A DNA stretch of 64,000 nt. Origin: Symbiodinium natans. Its lineage: Eukaryota; Sar; Dinophyceae; Suessiales; Symbiodiniaceae. The translations under genes and the position numbers were made by a program. Location of the stretch: NCBI GenBank assembly GCA_905221605.1, contig CAJNDS010002336.1, forward strand, positions 163,208-227,207. The letters run 5' to 3'. Position 1 is the first letter of the stretch. Each line of letters starts with the position of its first letter. A model generated the notes under the pieces. The model searched no databases and was not told the DNA's origin. It worked only from the letters and a program-made list of their open reading frames with translations. Below, in pieces: positions 55,190-64,000 of this stretch.

Positions 55190-57410
55190 GCTGATCTGTA
55201 AGGCTTCTTTCCAGGGGTTGAAGATCGAGAGTGGGTGATGTACAACCTCGCCAGCCCCAACCTCGCACAGGGAATTTCACCACGTAAATCGCCCGATGGC
55301 TCCATTGTCCCACAGCCCAAGCCTTCAGATTGTAAATCGCTTCGGCTTTGTATGGGTTGCTGGCGGCGTAGCCCTTAACCTGGTAGTGAACCAAACCTTG
55401 GAGGCATGTTAAGGACGCACGCTCGAACATCGGAAGCGCTAGCAGGTAGCTCCAAGTGCGGCCACGGCTCCCGCTGTGGTTTTCACAGATATTCGCCCTC
55501 GAACTTCGCCCGGCTGAGTGGCCAGAAACATCACATACATGATGCCCTGAGATGTGCAGATTTGGGAGTTGGGCCCAAGTTGGGCCGCACCCGAGGAAGA
55601 ACCACATAAAAGCATCACGTGCATGTCGAGAAGAGACCGTATGGTGGAGAATTCTCCCGAAGTAAGGCACACTGTCGCAGGTTGGCATGGTGTCAAGCGC
55701 TCTGAGGTGCTGACAATGGTTGGTGACTTCCCTTTCTTCTTGGGCTGCTTTCCACTCTTTGGCACCAGTGCTGGGTAGACAGCCTCCAAGTCTGATGAGA
55801 CCGAATCCTTCGGATGCCAGGACTGTGCAATTTGTCGGAAATCTTACTGCAAAGGACAGGAAAAGGCCAAGCTTCCACTGAAATGATGGCGTGGCAGCCA
55901 TCGCAGTAGATGCGAACTTGCGCGTGATGAGGAACACAGGTCAACTCCTCACAATGACTGATGGTTGCCGCTGCCGATGCCGCATCGGCCGGCTGGCATG
56001 CTCCAGAGTCGCAAACAGCAGCACATGCCGACCCGAGCTGTGACAAATGCTGGCTTGGTGGCAGGTAACAATTTCCGGCGAGGCATGGCAACAGGTCACA
56101 GCCAAGAATCATCGTTGAACTCCAAATCGGGCGGGTCAAACCGCATGGATCCCAGCTTCACTCCTCATTTGCTGGACCCGTCTTCAACGTAAAGTCACGG
56201 CAAAAATAAAGGAGGAAGCCCAAAAAAAAACTCGCAGGCGCCAAAAGGACGCCTTGTTGGCCCTTCCTAAGAAGTCCGAGGCCGGGCGCCTGGAGATCCC
56301 GGAGGCGGCTCGACGCTGACGCTGGCAGGGGCGCAAAGACTGAGCAGTGTCAGAGCGAGCAGAGCCTCAGACAGAAGACATTCAGACCATGCAAGAAGAA
56401 TCTTAAAAGGGTACCTTGGGCTTTTGGCCCGAAAACGGTTTCAAGAAAGGAAGGCCCCATCCTTTGCAAGACAGGATGCTCTGCATCGCCGCTCAGGACG
56501 CTCGTGAGCAGCCATTCTCTAAGGCGCTTTGTCTATATCCCGACCAGCTGGGGCCTATCGGGAATCTGTAAGCCACACCACTGCAGATCATCGCGGTTCG
56601 GCTGAGAAACAAGGCAGCAGCTCGGCAAGTTCCTTTTGTCTGTATAGCGTCCCTTAAAAGAGTTGAATATTTAATGTTCTCTCCCTTCCCTTGCGCGGCA
56701 CTTGTCCTGACCAAAGGTAGCCAAACTCAGCGTGCCTGCCGAAGCTGTTCCTGACACGCGCGGGGTGGCCACATGTGCAGTCTGACATGTACGCGATGGT
56801 GTCTTGGCCAACATCACATCAGGCTTTTTATACGAGAATTGCCCTGTGTCTGCAGTCGCTAGCAGGGTGACAATGAACGGTTGGAGCCGTGAACCAGGCT
56901 TCCTTACCCCCCTTCTCAAAAGAGTGTGAAACGCTTCTCGGGGGGCTTTGGAGGCCACTCATACGGAAGTTCGACGCTTTCTGTGCTCCCCTTGGCGGAG
57001 GAAGATCAGAAGGACCTTCTGAAAAACGCAAGCATACACTAATCACTGATCACTCCTTCCATCGACTGGCTGCAAATATGCGGAGATGCATGTTGCAACT
57101 CCGTCGGGAAGGACATTCCAGGCAGCTTGTTCGGAAGCTAGGTTGTTTCAGGTGGCGGCCTGCGTAGAAACGTCTCATCTAGCTGGGTGAGCACTACAGC
57201 TACAGCGCCAGCTGCCTGTGAGATGCAACAGCTCAAAGAAAGCTGAGATGCTGCAAAGTCAAGCGATCCTATCATCCTATCATATGTGTTTGCGTCCGGC
57301 TGAGAGAGGGCACCGTTGGCACCGACAAACACCAGCTTCTGGACGCCTATACGCCCAGCCACGATTTTGAGGTAAGTTTTGCAACCTCTCTTCAAGGTCC
57401 TGCATTCCAA
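55190..57410 (-). CDS. Exons of unidentified protein(s)
   Basis: Minus-strand segments: RGCKTYLKIVAGRIGVQKLV followed by VGANGALSQPDANTYDR (57.40-57.27 kb), LQPFIVTLLATADTGQFSYK and PRVSGTASAGTLSLATFGQD (56.89-56.70), IYCDGCHAIISVEAWPF (about 55.91-55.86, a CDGC pair), and VHYQVKGYAASNPYKAEAIY plus NLKAWAVGQWSHRAIYVVKF (55.40-55.27). The last is followed directly by the long CCCTAAA array, whose first GTTTAG could act as the donor. Family unknown. Confidence 0.38.
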
Positions 57411-58975
57411 AAGATTCAGTTGAAGTTGGCGATGGAGCTATTTGCCAGCTTCTGCAGCTTCACAACAACGCCTGTCACGAATTGCAGCTGGCAGCACCGA
57501 GTTGACTACAGTTTCATCTGCTAGCGTCAGCACTGTTACTGCCTTGTGACCTTGTTTTTTCATGCTAACAAGGGGAGACTGGGATTGTTACCATGCTGAC
57601 ACCAACTACTTGTCACGACAAGACCCCAAACTGTGGAGATGTGGAGCATTCCCGAATTTGCCCGAAGGCTTTAAGTGGAAACCACCTTCTACCACCGGCC
57701 TGCAAAAGAGCGATCATGGCTGCAACAGTGCTGGTGAGCTGCATCACTGGTGACAGTGATCTGTCCTCGGCCACCAGGCAGACGTCAAAGACAGAGCGCG
57801 AGAACTAAGGAAAAAGGCACAGAAGCCAAGATTCCTCAGCCTCTTCTGTGGTGGTCGAAGCATTGGAGCTGTTGGTCTTGCTGCCATTCCTGACATGGAC
57901 GTGCCGTGCGGGCGTGACTACCACAGGGTGCAGGCTGTATGCTTCCAGTCAATGTCGCCCACGCACTACAGCTACCTGCTACCTCATGCAGGGACGTGCT
58001 CACGAGACTTTCTCCAGGTCCACGAGCCATTGCAGCCAACTGGCGTAGCATAGGCAGATCCGGACGCGGAGTCCAACGCTTGCACCTGAAAGGCAGGCTG
58101 AATGCTCCGGCACCTCATGCGTTCAAGCGCCCTGGGTTTAGGGATTTTTTGCCACCCGCCTAGCTGAGCCCAGGGGGCCACTCTGCAGGGACAAGTCGGG
58201 GACACGCTCGGAGTGCTTCGCACTTGAGAGAGGGGCCGGAATATCAATCTAAGCCACTAAGCCTTGCAACAACAAACCTCAACAAGGACCATCCCTCTCG
58301 AAAGCCAGTTCGTCACGCCTCAGAGTCCTCCCTTCCCATTCATCCATCACATTCCATCACCACAACAAACATCGCACTTGATCACCACAACCATCGCAGG
58401 GTTTAGGGTTTAGGGTTTAGGGTTTAGGGTTTAGGGTTTAGGGCCTGGCCTAGCAGCCCCAAATGAAACATTTGTGCGCAGCCAGGCAGCATTGTGGTGG
58501 CTAGTGTTGTCAGGGAGCTTCATGGGCACCACCGGGACAACCGAACGCAAATCGATGGGCATGTGATAGCCTCACTTGCCCAAGAACCATGGCAATAGTC
58601 AAAGCAGGCCAGGATCAGCAAAGAAAGCAGTCTCGCTAGCCCTCGAATCAAAGCTAATGCCACTCGGCCACGCTCCTCCAAGCCACATGGAGAGCATCCA
58701 AGCATGTGATCCTGCGTTCTGCCGGTCACTGAGCCAGCACTGACGGTGGAGTAGGTGCAGGTGCTGAAGCAGACAATATCTGTTTCACCCCATCTCCTGG
58801 AAGAAAGATCCCAGCCACACCTGCGACACCCGCATCCACGCCGGCAACCTCTCCCACCTTCCATGGGCACCAGAAGAATAAACAAAGCGACACAAATCTT
58901 ACGAATCCACTGGGTGCAGGGCCACAGGTTTGTCAAATGTTCACCGTTTTGATGGAAGACGACGTCCTGCATCAC
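57411..58975. other. Mostly non-coding stretch with one possible hydrophobic exon
   Basis: Minus 58975-58850 contains HLTNLWPCTQWIRKICVALF, which could be a membrane-proximal exon, and 58670-58590 a hydrophobic stretch with RLLSLLILACF. A TTTAGGG array occupies 58400-58442. Nothing else is recognisable. Confidence 0.3.
58400..58442. repeat. Telomere-like TTTAGGG array
   Basis: Six perfect units in otherwise gene-poor sequence. Confidence 0.92.
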
Positions 58976-59049
58976 GGGGCTTACAGCCGCGCAGAGCTTG
59001 GAAAACCAGCGGAGCCTTTCTTGGTCTGTAGGGCCTAGCGCAGTTCAGG

Positions 59050-59437
59050 GACATCTAAGGAGTTCCTGGTGCAGGCTTCGGGTGTCGCCATGGTACATGT
59101 CGATGGGGATGAGCAGGCAGCCGGCCTGGCAGGATGCGAACTTTCCCACACAAGCGCATGGAGTGTTGAAGGCAGCCCTCTCACATGGGGGTTTACGAAA
59201 ATCGGGGGCCCGAAAATAGACCCCCAAACAGTAGGATTCCCTTATAACAAGCCAATAAGGTACCCCTGATATCGTAAACCCCCACATGAGCTGGAACTGA
59301 ACGGCCGCAGAAAGCACCTCTCGGTTGGCCCACTCAGCCGCCGCTCCACACCAGGTGGAGTCGACACCCCAATCCACTCCCAGCGTTCTCTGCTCCATGA
59401 TGATTCCACTCTGCACCTGGTCCATGCCAAGCAGCAC
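59050..59437 (-). CDS. Two exons split by a complete introner-like element
   Basis: Minus strand: the first exon (from about 59437) contains TLGVDWGVDSTWCGAAAEWA and ends at 59286 before GTG. The next begins at 59177 after GAGAG and continues AAFNTPCACVGKF, then QAGCLLIPIDMYHGDTRSL. Joining the two restores the frame as ...VQFQL-M-AAFNTPCAC.... The 108-nt intron (59285-59178) consists of a 95-bp palindromic element plus its target duplication. The product is not recognised; five cysteines and a mixed alpha/beta composition are visible. Confidence 0.5.
59188..59282. mobile_element. Family II element forming an intron, 6-bp target duplication
   Basis: 95 bp with ends GGGGTTTACGAAAATCG and GATATCGTAAACCCC, flanked by CACATG on both sides (59182-59187 and 59283-59288). 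On the minus strand the duplicated CATGTG supplies the GT donor, and AGAG directly after the other copy supplies the acceptor. The host frame is restored on removal. Confidence 0.85.
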
Positions 59438-59899
59438 AGCCGAACGGCTAATCCTTCGGCTGATGCTCAGGGACAGCTCAGCTGCCGACGACTCTGCGAA
59501 GATACCTGAGGCGTCTTTAAGTTCAGCTTCGGAGGCATAGCAGCCGCGCAGAACTGATGCAAGATGATGCGAGTGCTGAGCCCTTTTTGGTATTTTTTCA
59601 GTTCATCAGCAAACAGGATGATTGTCCGACTTTGGTTCCTTCATATCCATGTTCGAGATCGTCCGAGGGACCAAGTCGCAAAATTCCCGCTGAGCATCGC
59701 AAACCTTGATTGAGGCACTTGTTGGCATTATCCAGGCAAGGCATGTCCCTCTGTCAACACAGCGGCCACTGCTCCACCAAGTCCGTCTCAACGAACCGAA
59801 TCCTAAAAGAAGCAGATTGCACAGACGCAAGTTGTAGGAAGTACAACGCTTCCTGTCTCTCTCTCACACACACACATAACATCGCACCGTGCCCCATGT

Positions 59900-61325
59900 G
59901 CTCGTCCTGCTTCTATTGCAGCGCGTCCACCAATCAGCCTTCAGTGGATAGAAAGGAGATCGATTCCGGACCTTACTCGGCTCATGACTGGACATGCCTG
60001 GTTCTTTGCTCTGCGCACTTTGCTTTGCCGTGCTTCTCAGAATGGACCACGTACTGTTTGCTCGGCATGCCACGGTGCCAGTAACTGGTGCAAACCCCCA
60101 CTTTGAAGCATAATTCTCGTAGCGCCGGAAGTAGTCTGCCCACGGGAAGGTCGACAATCCCATGTCCTCATGTTTCAGGGTGCTGGCACAGCTCGGGACA
60201 TTTTTTTTGCGCCTTTCACTTGGTGACCCTGATCTTGAGAGCCAAAGCACGGCATCGAACACCATGAGGTAGTCATAATTTGCAAACTGCTCCACGTCTT
60301 CTGTGTAATACACCTGCGTTAGCAAATCACCTGCCTATACTTTGCTTCATCCACCACACCCTGAAGCTAGGAGCAAGGCCCACTTCGAGAATCTGCCAGG
60401 CGATACCCCTCAGTACGACGAAACATGTCTGCAGGCAAATTCGAGGGAAGAGCCCCCGAATGTTCTCTGAGCTTGACACGGTAGAACATTCGCACATTCG
60501 GTTGCCGCAGTTCCATGAAGCTCTCCAGACCCGGGCAGTTACCATCTTCCGACGCATGTGCAATGATGACCTGGATGGTCATTGGCATGGGCAAATCAAG
60601 CATTCCCTTCACAGGTCTGTGCACTGTGCACCCTCATACTGCGACAAGGCGCGTAAACTGCCCAGGTAAAGTTGTAGGGCGCCATGGCACGAATAGACGC
60701 AGCAATTGAGCGGCTCTCTCCGTCGAAGCCGGTGTTGTTTCGGCATACCAACGTGGTCATGGCAAGGAAAGAGGACCTTGGAATCATGTGCGACTGACGT
60801 GAATGCGGGCGTGGTAGGGGGCATGTTTTTGGCTTAAAAGGGATTGACGGAAAGGTGACTGACGGAAAGGTGACTCGGTCCCTTCAGTGCAAAGAATCCA
60901 GTGTCTTGGAGCCTGGGGTCTGAGCAAGCTGAGGTGACTTGCAGCCTGGCAGCTTCAAAAGTCTTTCCGGAGTCTCGAAAGCTGGGGCGGTCGGGAGCAA
61001 TCGTCCGCGATGGCGCTGCATGAAATTGGTCTGCCAAGCAACCTGCATGTCAGGACGATGAAACATGATGAATATTGATGAAGCAAGGCACGACTCATCG
61101 AGCAAAAGCTCACTGAGAAACCCCAGGGCTGCCCAGGCACACTGGACACGGCGTACCAATCGGAAGAACTGGACATCACGTGGACTGTGGTTGGGAACTC
61201 CATCAAGTTGAAGTAGAAGTGCGCACTGGTGTATACAGTGCCTGGCAGCAGGCAGGCTGGCTGTCCTACCTGAACTGCACATTTGTCGTACATGAGTTTG
61301 GAAAATTTTCTCGTCTTGCAGTGCA
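59900..61325 (-). CDS. Exons of unidentified protein, possibly an enzyme
   Basis: In transcription order: RKFSKLMYDKCAVQ ending at a GTAGGA donor (61.31-61.27 kb), YTSAHFYFNLMEFPTTVHVM (61.24-61.17), FRLVRRVQCAWAALGFLSEL and SIFIMFHRPDMQ (61.17-61.03), TIQVIIAHASEDGNCPGLES with FMELRQPNVRMFYRVKLREH (60.59-60.47), PADMFRRTEGYRLADS (60.44-60.39), YTEDVEQFANYDYLMVFDAV (60.31-60.24) and FPWADYFRRYENYASKWGFA (60.16-60.09). The YDYLMVFDAV stretch is loosely like the acidic donor-site segment of some Golgi glycosyltransferases, and a family-25-type glycosyltransferase lies just upstream. That assignment is speculative. Confidence 0.42.
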
Positions 61326-61442
61326 ATGATTCAAGACGGGATCAGGGCAGGTTATACCAAGTCCGCTAGGACCTTTTCGGAGTTACAGCGGCCAGCCCGC
61401 CCGTCACCAAAGATCTTCACTCAACAGGGTTTTTGTTTTGCT

Positions 61443-61489
61443 TTAGGGTTTAGGGTAACCCTAAACCCTAAACCCTAAACCCTAAAGGG
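61443..61489. repeat. Head-to-head telomere-like array
   Basis: Two TTTAGGG units meet four CCCTAAA units at TTTAGGGTAACCCTAAA, a palindromic junction of the kind expected from fusion or inverted insertion of telomere repeats. Confidence 0.9.
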
Positions 61490-61690
61490 TTCAATACTGC
61501 ACACGACGTCTGTGAGGTCGGCCTGCATCAAGCGCGCCAAAGAGAACTCCTTCTGCCTTGCAGGTGTCAGCACGTCAAGGGGCTATCCTGGCACACCACC
61601 ACGTCTATGGAACTTACTTTGTATTATAGTGCTCAACACATAATATATAGTGCTGTGTGTAATATGCGTATTAAGATACGATATTATACA

Positions 61691-62425
61691 TCAACGGCAA
61701 GAAGAATCGCCTGAAGTGACCCCGCGCCAGGGAGCCAAGGCTTTCGCTGAAAGTGCCGCGTTGCCTCCGAAGCAGCTCACCGGAGACAGCTCTGATGTGG
61801 CATCTCTAGAATATGGTCCCCCTTGGGGGTTTTCATAAGGGTGCCCAAAAAGGGACCACCTTTTTGAAAACTGACCATATGATTCTGAAATCGGCAGCGC
61901 AAGAGACTGGCGTTTCTTCCATCTCGGGTTTGACTTCAACGTGGACGTGTTCCTCATCATCCTGCTAGGCCAAGGCACATATCGATCCCGAAGCTGCGCC
62001 ATTCCGGACCTTAGCGACAATCACAACGTGCACCGCTTCCGAATCTGGAGAAACCCAAAAAAAGTCCCAAGCATGTAAAAGATGGAAAACGACACTGTAT
62101 GAATGCGCGCTGTTTTTGTGCTCTCACCGTGCTTAGCCTTAGTACTTTCCATCTGGGCCCTGCGCTGAGAGATCATGTAGGACCTCAGTGCCGCGCGGAA
62201 GTTAAGCTGATAGAATAACGTAACAGTATAAAAATATATTTACATCATAATATAGTCATATATACAATGAAACAACGAGACAGCTCCCGGCTCACTTCTT
62301 TGTGCACGCGAGTGCGGTCGGGCCACCCAGTGCCGTAGAAATGTGGCTCTCGGGGCTGGAAGGCTGTTCCCGCACTGGCCAATTGCAGGATGGCCTGAGA
62401 CCGCAGAGATCTGTACCGACGCTTC
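61691..62425 (-). CDS. Exons of unidentified protein
   Basis: Exon about 62425-62295 contains RRYRSLRSQAILQLASAGTA and PHFYGTGWPDRTRVHKE and ends at GTGAGC. Exon about 62000-61890 contains DRYVPWPSRMMRNTSTLKSN. After the palindromic element at 61807-61888, open sequence resumes with SELSPVSCFGGNAALSAKAL (61.80-61.73 kb). These could be 3' exons of the glycosyltransferase gene or a separate gene. Confidence 0.4.
61807..61888. mobile_element. Introner-like element, family VI
   Basis: Ends AGAATATGGTCCCCC and GACCATATGATTCT (imperfect inverted repeat); interior GGTGCCCAAAAAGGGACCACC. Coding-like sequence continues on both sides on the minus strand. A related copy is at 12.88-12.98 kb. Confidence 0.65.
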
Positions 62426-62429
62426 TGAA

Positions 62430-62830
62430 CAAGCAAAAACGTATTTATATGTAGAAATATATATTATACATGTATGTATATATATATATTATGATAGTAT
62501 AGTTAAATAATAGTGAATATAGTACGATGGTAATAAAAATATAGACACCAATAATTATTTAATAACAAACCGATATAAGAAACTATCAATGAAAATTTAA
62601 CAACATATGAATGCAATGATACAATAATGCAGTAACAGATTAGTATCAAAATATGTAATACTCGTACTATACTATTACTAAGAATATCATGTTATCAGCA
62701 TAGAATCATGCAATCACAATCGAATCATATAATCACACAATCATGCCACGATCTAGCAATGTTACAATGCAGTACTGCAGTACTGCAATGAAGTAATAAT
62801 GTAATATTGACGAGGCATTGTGCAGAGAGC
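62430..62830. repeat. AT-rich stretch
   Basis: About 400 bp with little G+C, a (TA)n run at 62476-62490 and CAATCATATAATCACAC words. It probably belongs to an intron of the glycosyltransferase gene. Confidence 0.7.
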
Positions 62831-62834
62831 GCAT

Positions 62835-64000
62835 CAGAAGCCTTCGTGTTCACAGTGGACATCTGCAAAGCTGACCAGCCTGGTGGAGCACAAGAACGGT
62901 CAGACAGTAATCCAGGAATGTTGAAAATCCGCGAACTGCGCCGCATTGTTTGGCCATAATTCCACGGCAATCCAAGCACCTCAAGCCGAGACTGAGGCTG
63001 AGGCCAGCCGGTGCCTGTTCCAGGAGCTTGTCCAGATCTCTGCCGAACTCTGGGTATATCTCGACATCATCCTTCAGGCACGATGGAATCAACACATGTC
63101 AGCACACCTACCCAAGCAGTCCAGCAAGACTACAGGGCCGGCAAAGCCAGATGACTTGAAGCGAACTCAGCCAGCAGTTCGCCCCAATTGCCTCCATGAT
63201 GAGTGCCAGTGAAGGGTTACCTGCCAACATCGGACACCGCCTGAAACTCTCCTTGAAAAACCCCCCTGAACAGATCTCTCGCCCCGAGAGACCTTCTGAA
63301 CCTGGCCTTGGCTCAGAGCCAGCTCGATTGCGCGCAAGTGCGAAAGGCTGCAGGCCAGCTCGGTGTACAGCAGCTCACCCCTGCAGCAATTTGCCACGAA
63401 GCCCTCATGAGCCTTCATACATTTACTTGGGTCTAGTCATGTCTAGTCTACGCCGTTGCTCGCTCAACCCTGCTTCAATGCGCTGCGGCCTGGCGTGGTG
63501 CTCGGGGCATGCTTCCGAGCATGCGTCGATCAACGTGGCTTCCACAGCCATCGTGCTGTTCGACTGCATCGCCTCTGCAACCGGTACTGGCACCGCACGC
63601 AAGGGTCCACCCAGCAAGGCACGCAGGGAAGCAGCCTTGACGTCTTGCGTGGTCACTGCAGGCACGCGGACCACCTGAAGAGACAATGTTGCCGGCTTGG
63701 TCTCGCCTTAGTGAGAAGTGTTTCCACGAGAGTGTGCCATGCTATGCTTCTATTACCATAATTCATTAATCTACGACTGTATTGTTGGACCATATTCATC
63801 TGCTATAGTATGATTGATCTTTACAACAGTACTTCTTGACATAACTCTTACGATTACTCGTATTCTACTCACATACTCTAAGACTTCTACGGGTGACTCG
63901 GGGCAAGTCGAGGCTGGGAGTCCGAGCCAAGCTTGGCAAACATCTTCTCCATGGCGGCGCGGCGATCTTGCGAAGAGTCCAGGTTGATCCAGTAGATCTG
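62835..64000 (-). CDS. Family-25-type glycosyltransferase, 5' end outside window
   Basis: Exons: 64000-~63930 (IYWINLDSSQDRRAAMEKMF, the typical N-terminal nucleotide-sugar-binding start of GT25), ~63673-63595 (RVPAVTTQDVKAASLRALLG), 63380-63307 (GELLYTELACSLSHLRAIEL, the ExACxxSHxxA motif), a 29-nt microexon 63220-63192 (NPSLALIME), 63071-63005 (DDVEIYPEFGRDLDKLL) and 62879-~62835 (GWSALQMSTVN). Splicing the microexon to the next exon creates ALIMEDDVE, the family's EDD metal/donor-site motif, in perfect phase. GT25 enzymes (LPS biosynthesis and collagen galactosyltransferase relatives) transfer sugars in the secretory pathway. Three joins use GC donors (63306, 63191, 63004). The C-terminal part of the domain was not found with certainty. 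The transcript starts beyond the right edge. Confidence 0.82.

Noticed and set aside
1-64000. Dinoflagellate spliced-leader relics and tRNA genes
   Set aside because: I looked by eye for TTGGCTCAAG-type leader ends and for tRNA T-arm GGTTCGAATCC-type words and saw none. The search was not exhaustive.

Overview
The window reads as nuclear DNA of a protist with very dense introns, most likely a dinoflagellate. Three observations point there. Two sodium/calcium-potassium exchanger genes and a glycosyltransferase gene can be followed exon by exon, and most of their 5' splice sites are GC or GA instead of GT, while almost every 3' splice site reads AG|G. The plant/alveolate-type telomere heptamer TTTAGGG is scattered through introns in more than 25 internal arrays. 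Nearly all supportable coding sequence lies on the minus strand, as in the unidirectional gene clusters of dinoflagellates. The species call is inference; another alveolate with the same telomere repeat is possible.

Layout in plus coordinates (genes run right to left). 0-1.2 kb: exons of an alanine-rich helical protein. 2.6-8.7 kb and 11.0-15.6 kb: two tandem paralogous NCKX-type exchangers (copies A and B), reconstructed across both alpha repeats. 16-22 kb: scattered exons of an unidentified protein, some present as divergent pairs. 23.2-28.3 kb and 29.8-37.7 kb: many short exons of one or two long coiled-coil proteins, with a methionine sulfoxide reductase B domain (28.5-29.06 kb) between them on the same strand. 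38.5-39.5 kb: small exons. 41.0-42.6 kb: a Gln/Pro-rich protein in one large exon. 42.8-47.7 kb: exons of a membrane or beta-rich protein. 49.5-62.4 kb: exons I cannot name. 62.8-64.0 kb: a family-25-type glycosyltransferase whose 5' end lies beyond the right edge.

The most interesting content is in the introns. At least five families of short (about 95-150 bp), palindromic, non-autonomous elements sit inside introns. Some have target-site duplications (8, 6 and 5 bp) and several make up almost the whole intron, as introner elements do. The two NCKX paralogs differ in intron content: three introns in one copy are absent at the same codon of the other, which suggests recent intron gain or loss. 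Telomere-like arrays, including an approximately 430-bp (TTTTGGGG)n tract and a (TTGTAGGGG)n tract, lie next to exons and in several places could supply splice signals.

All exon calls were made by eye from reading frame, splice signals and family motifs. No transcript or database evidence was available.
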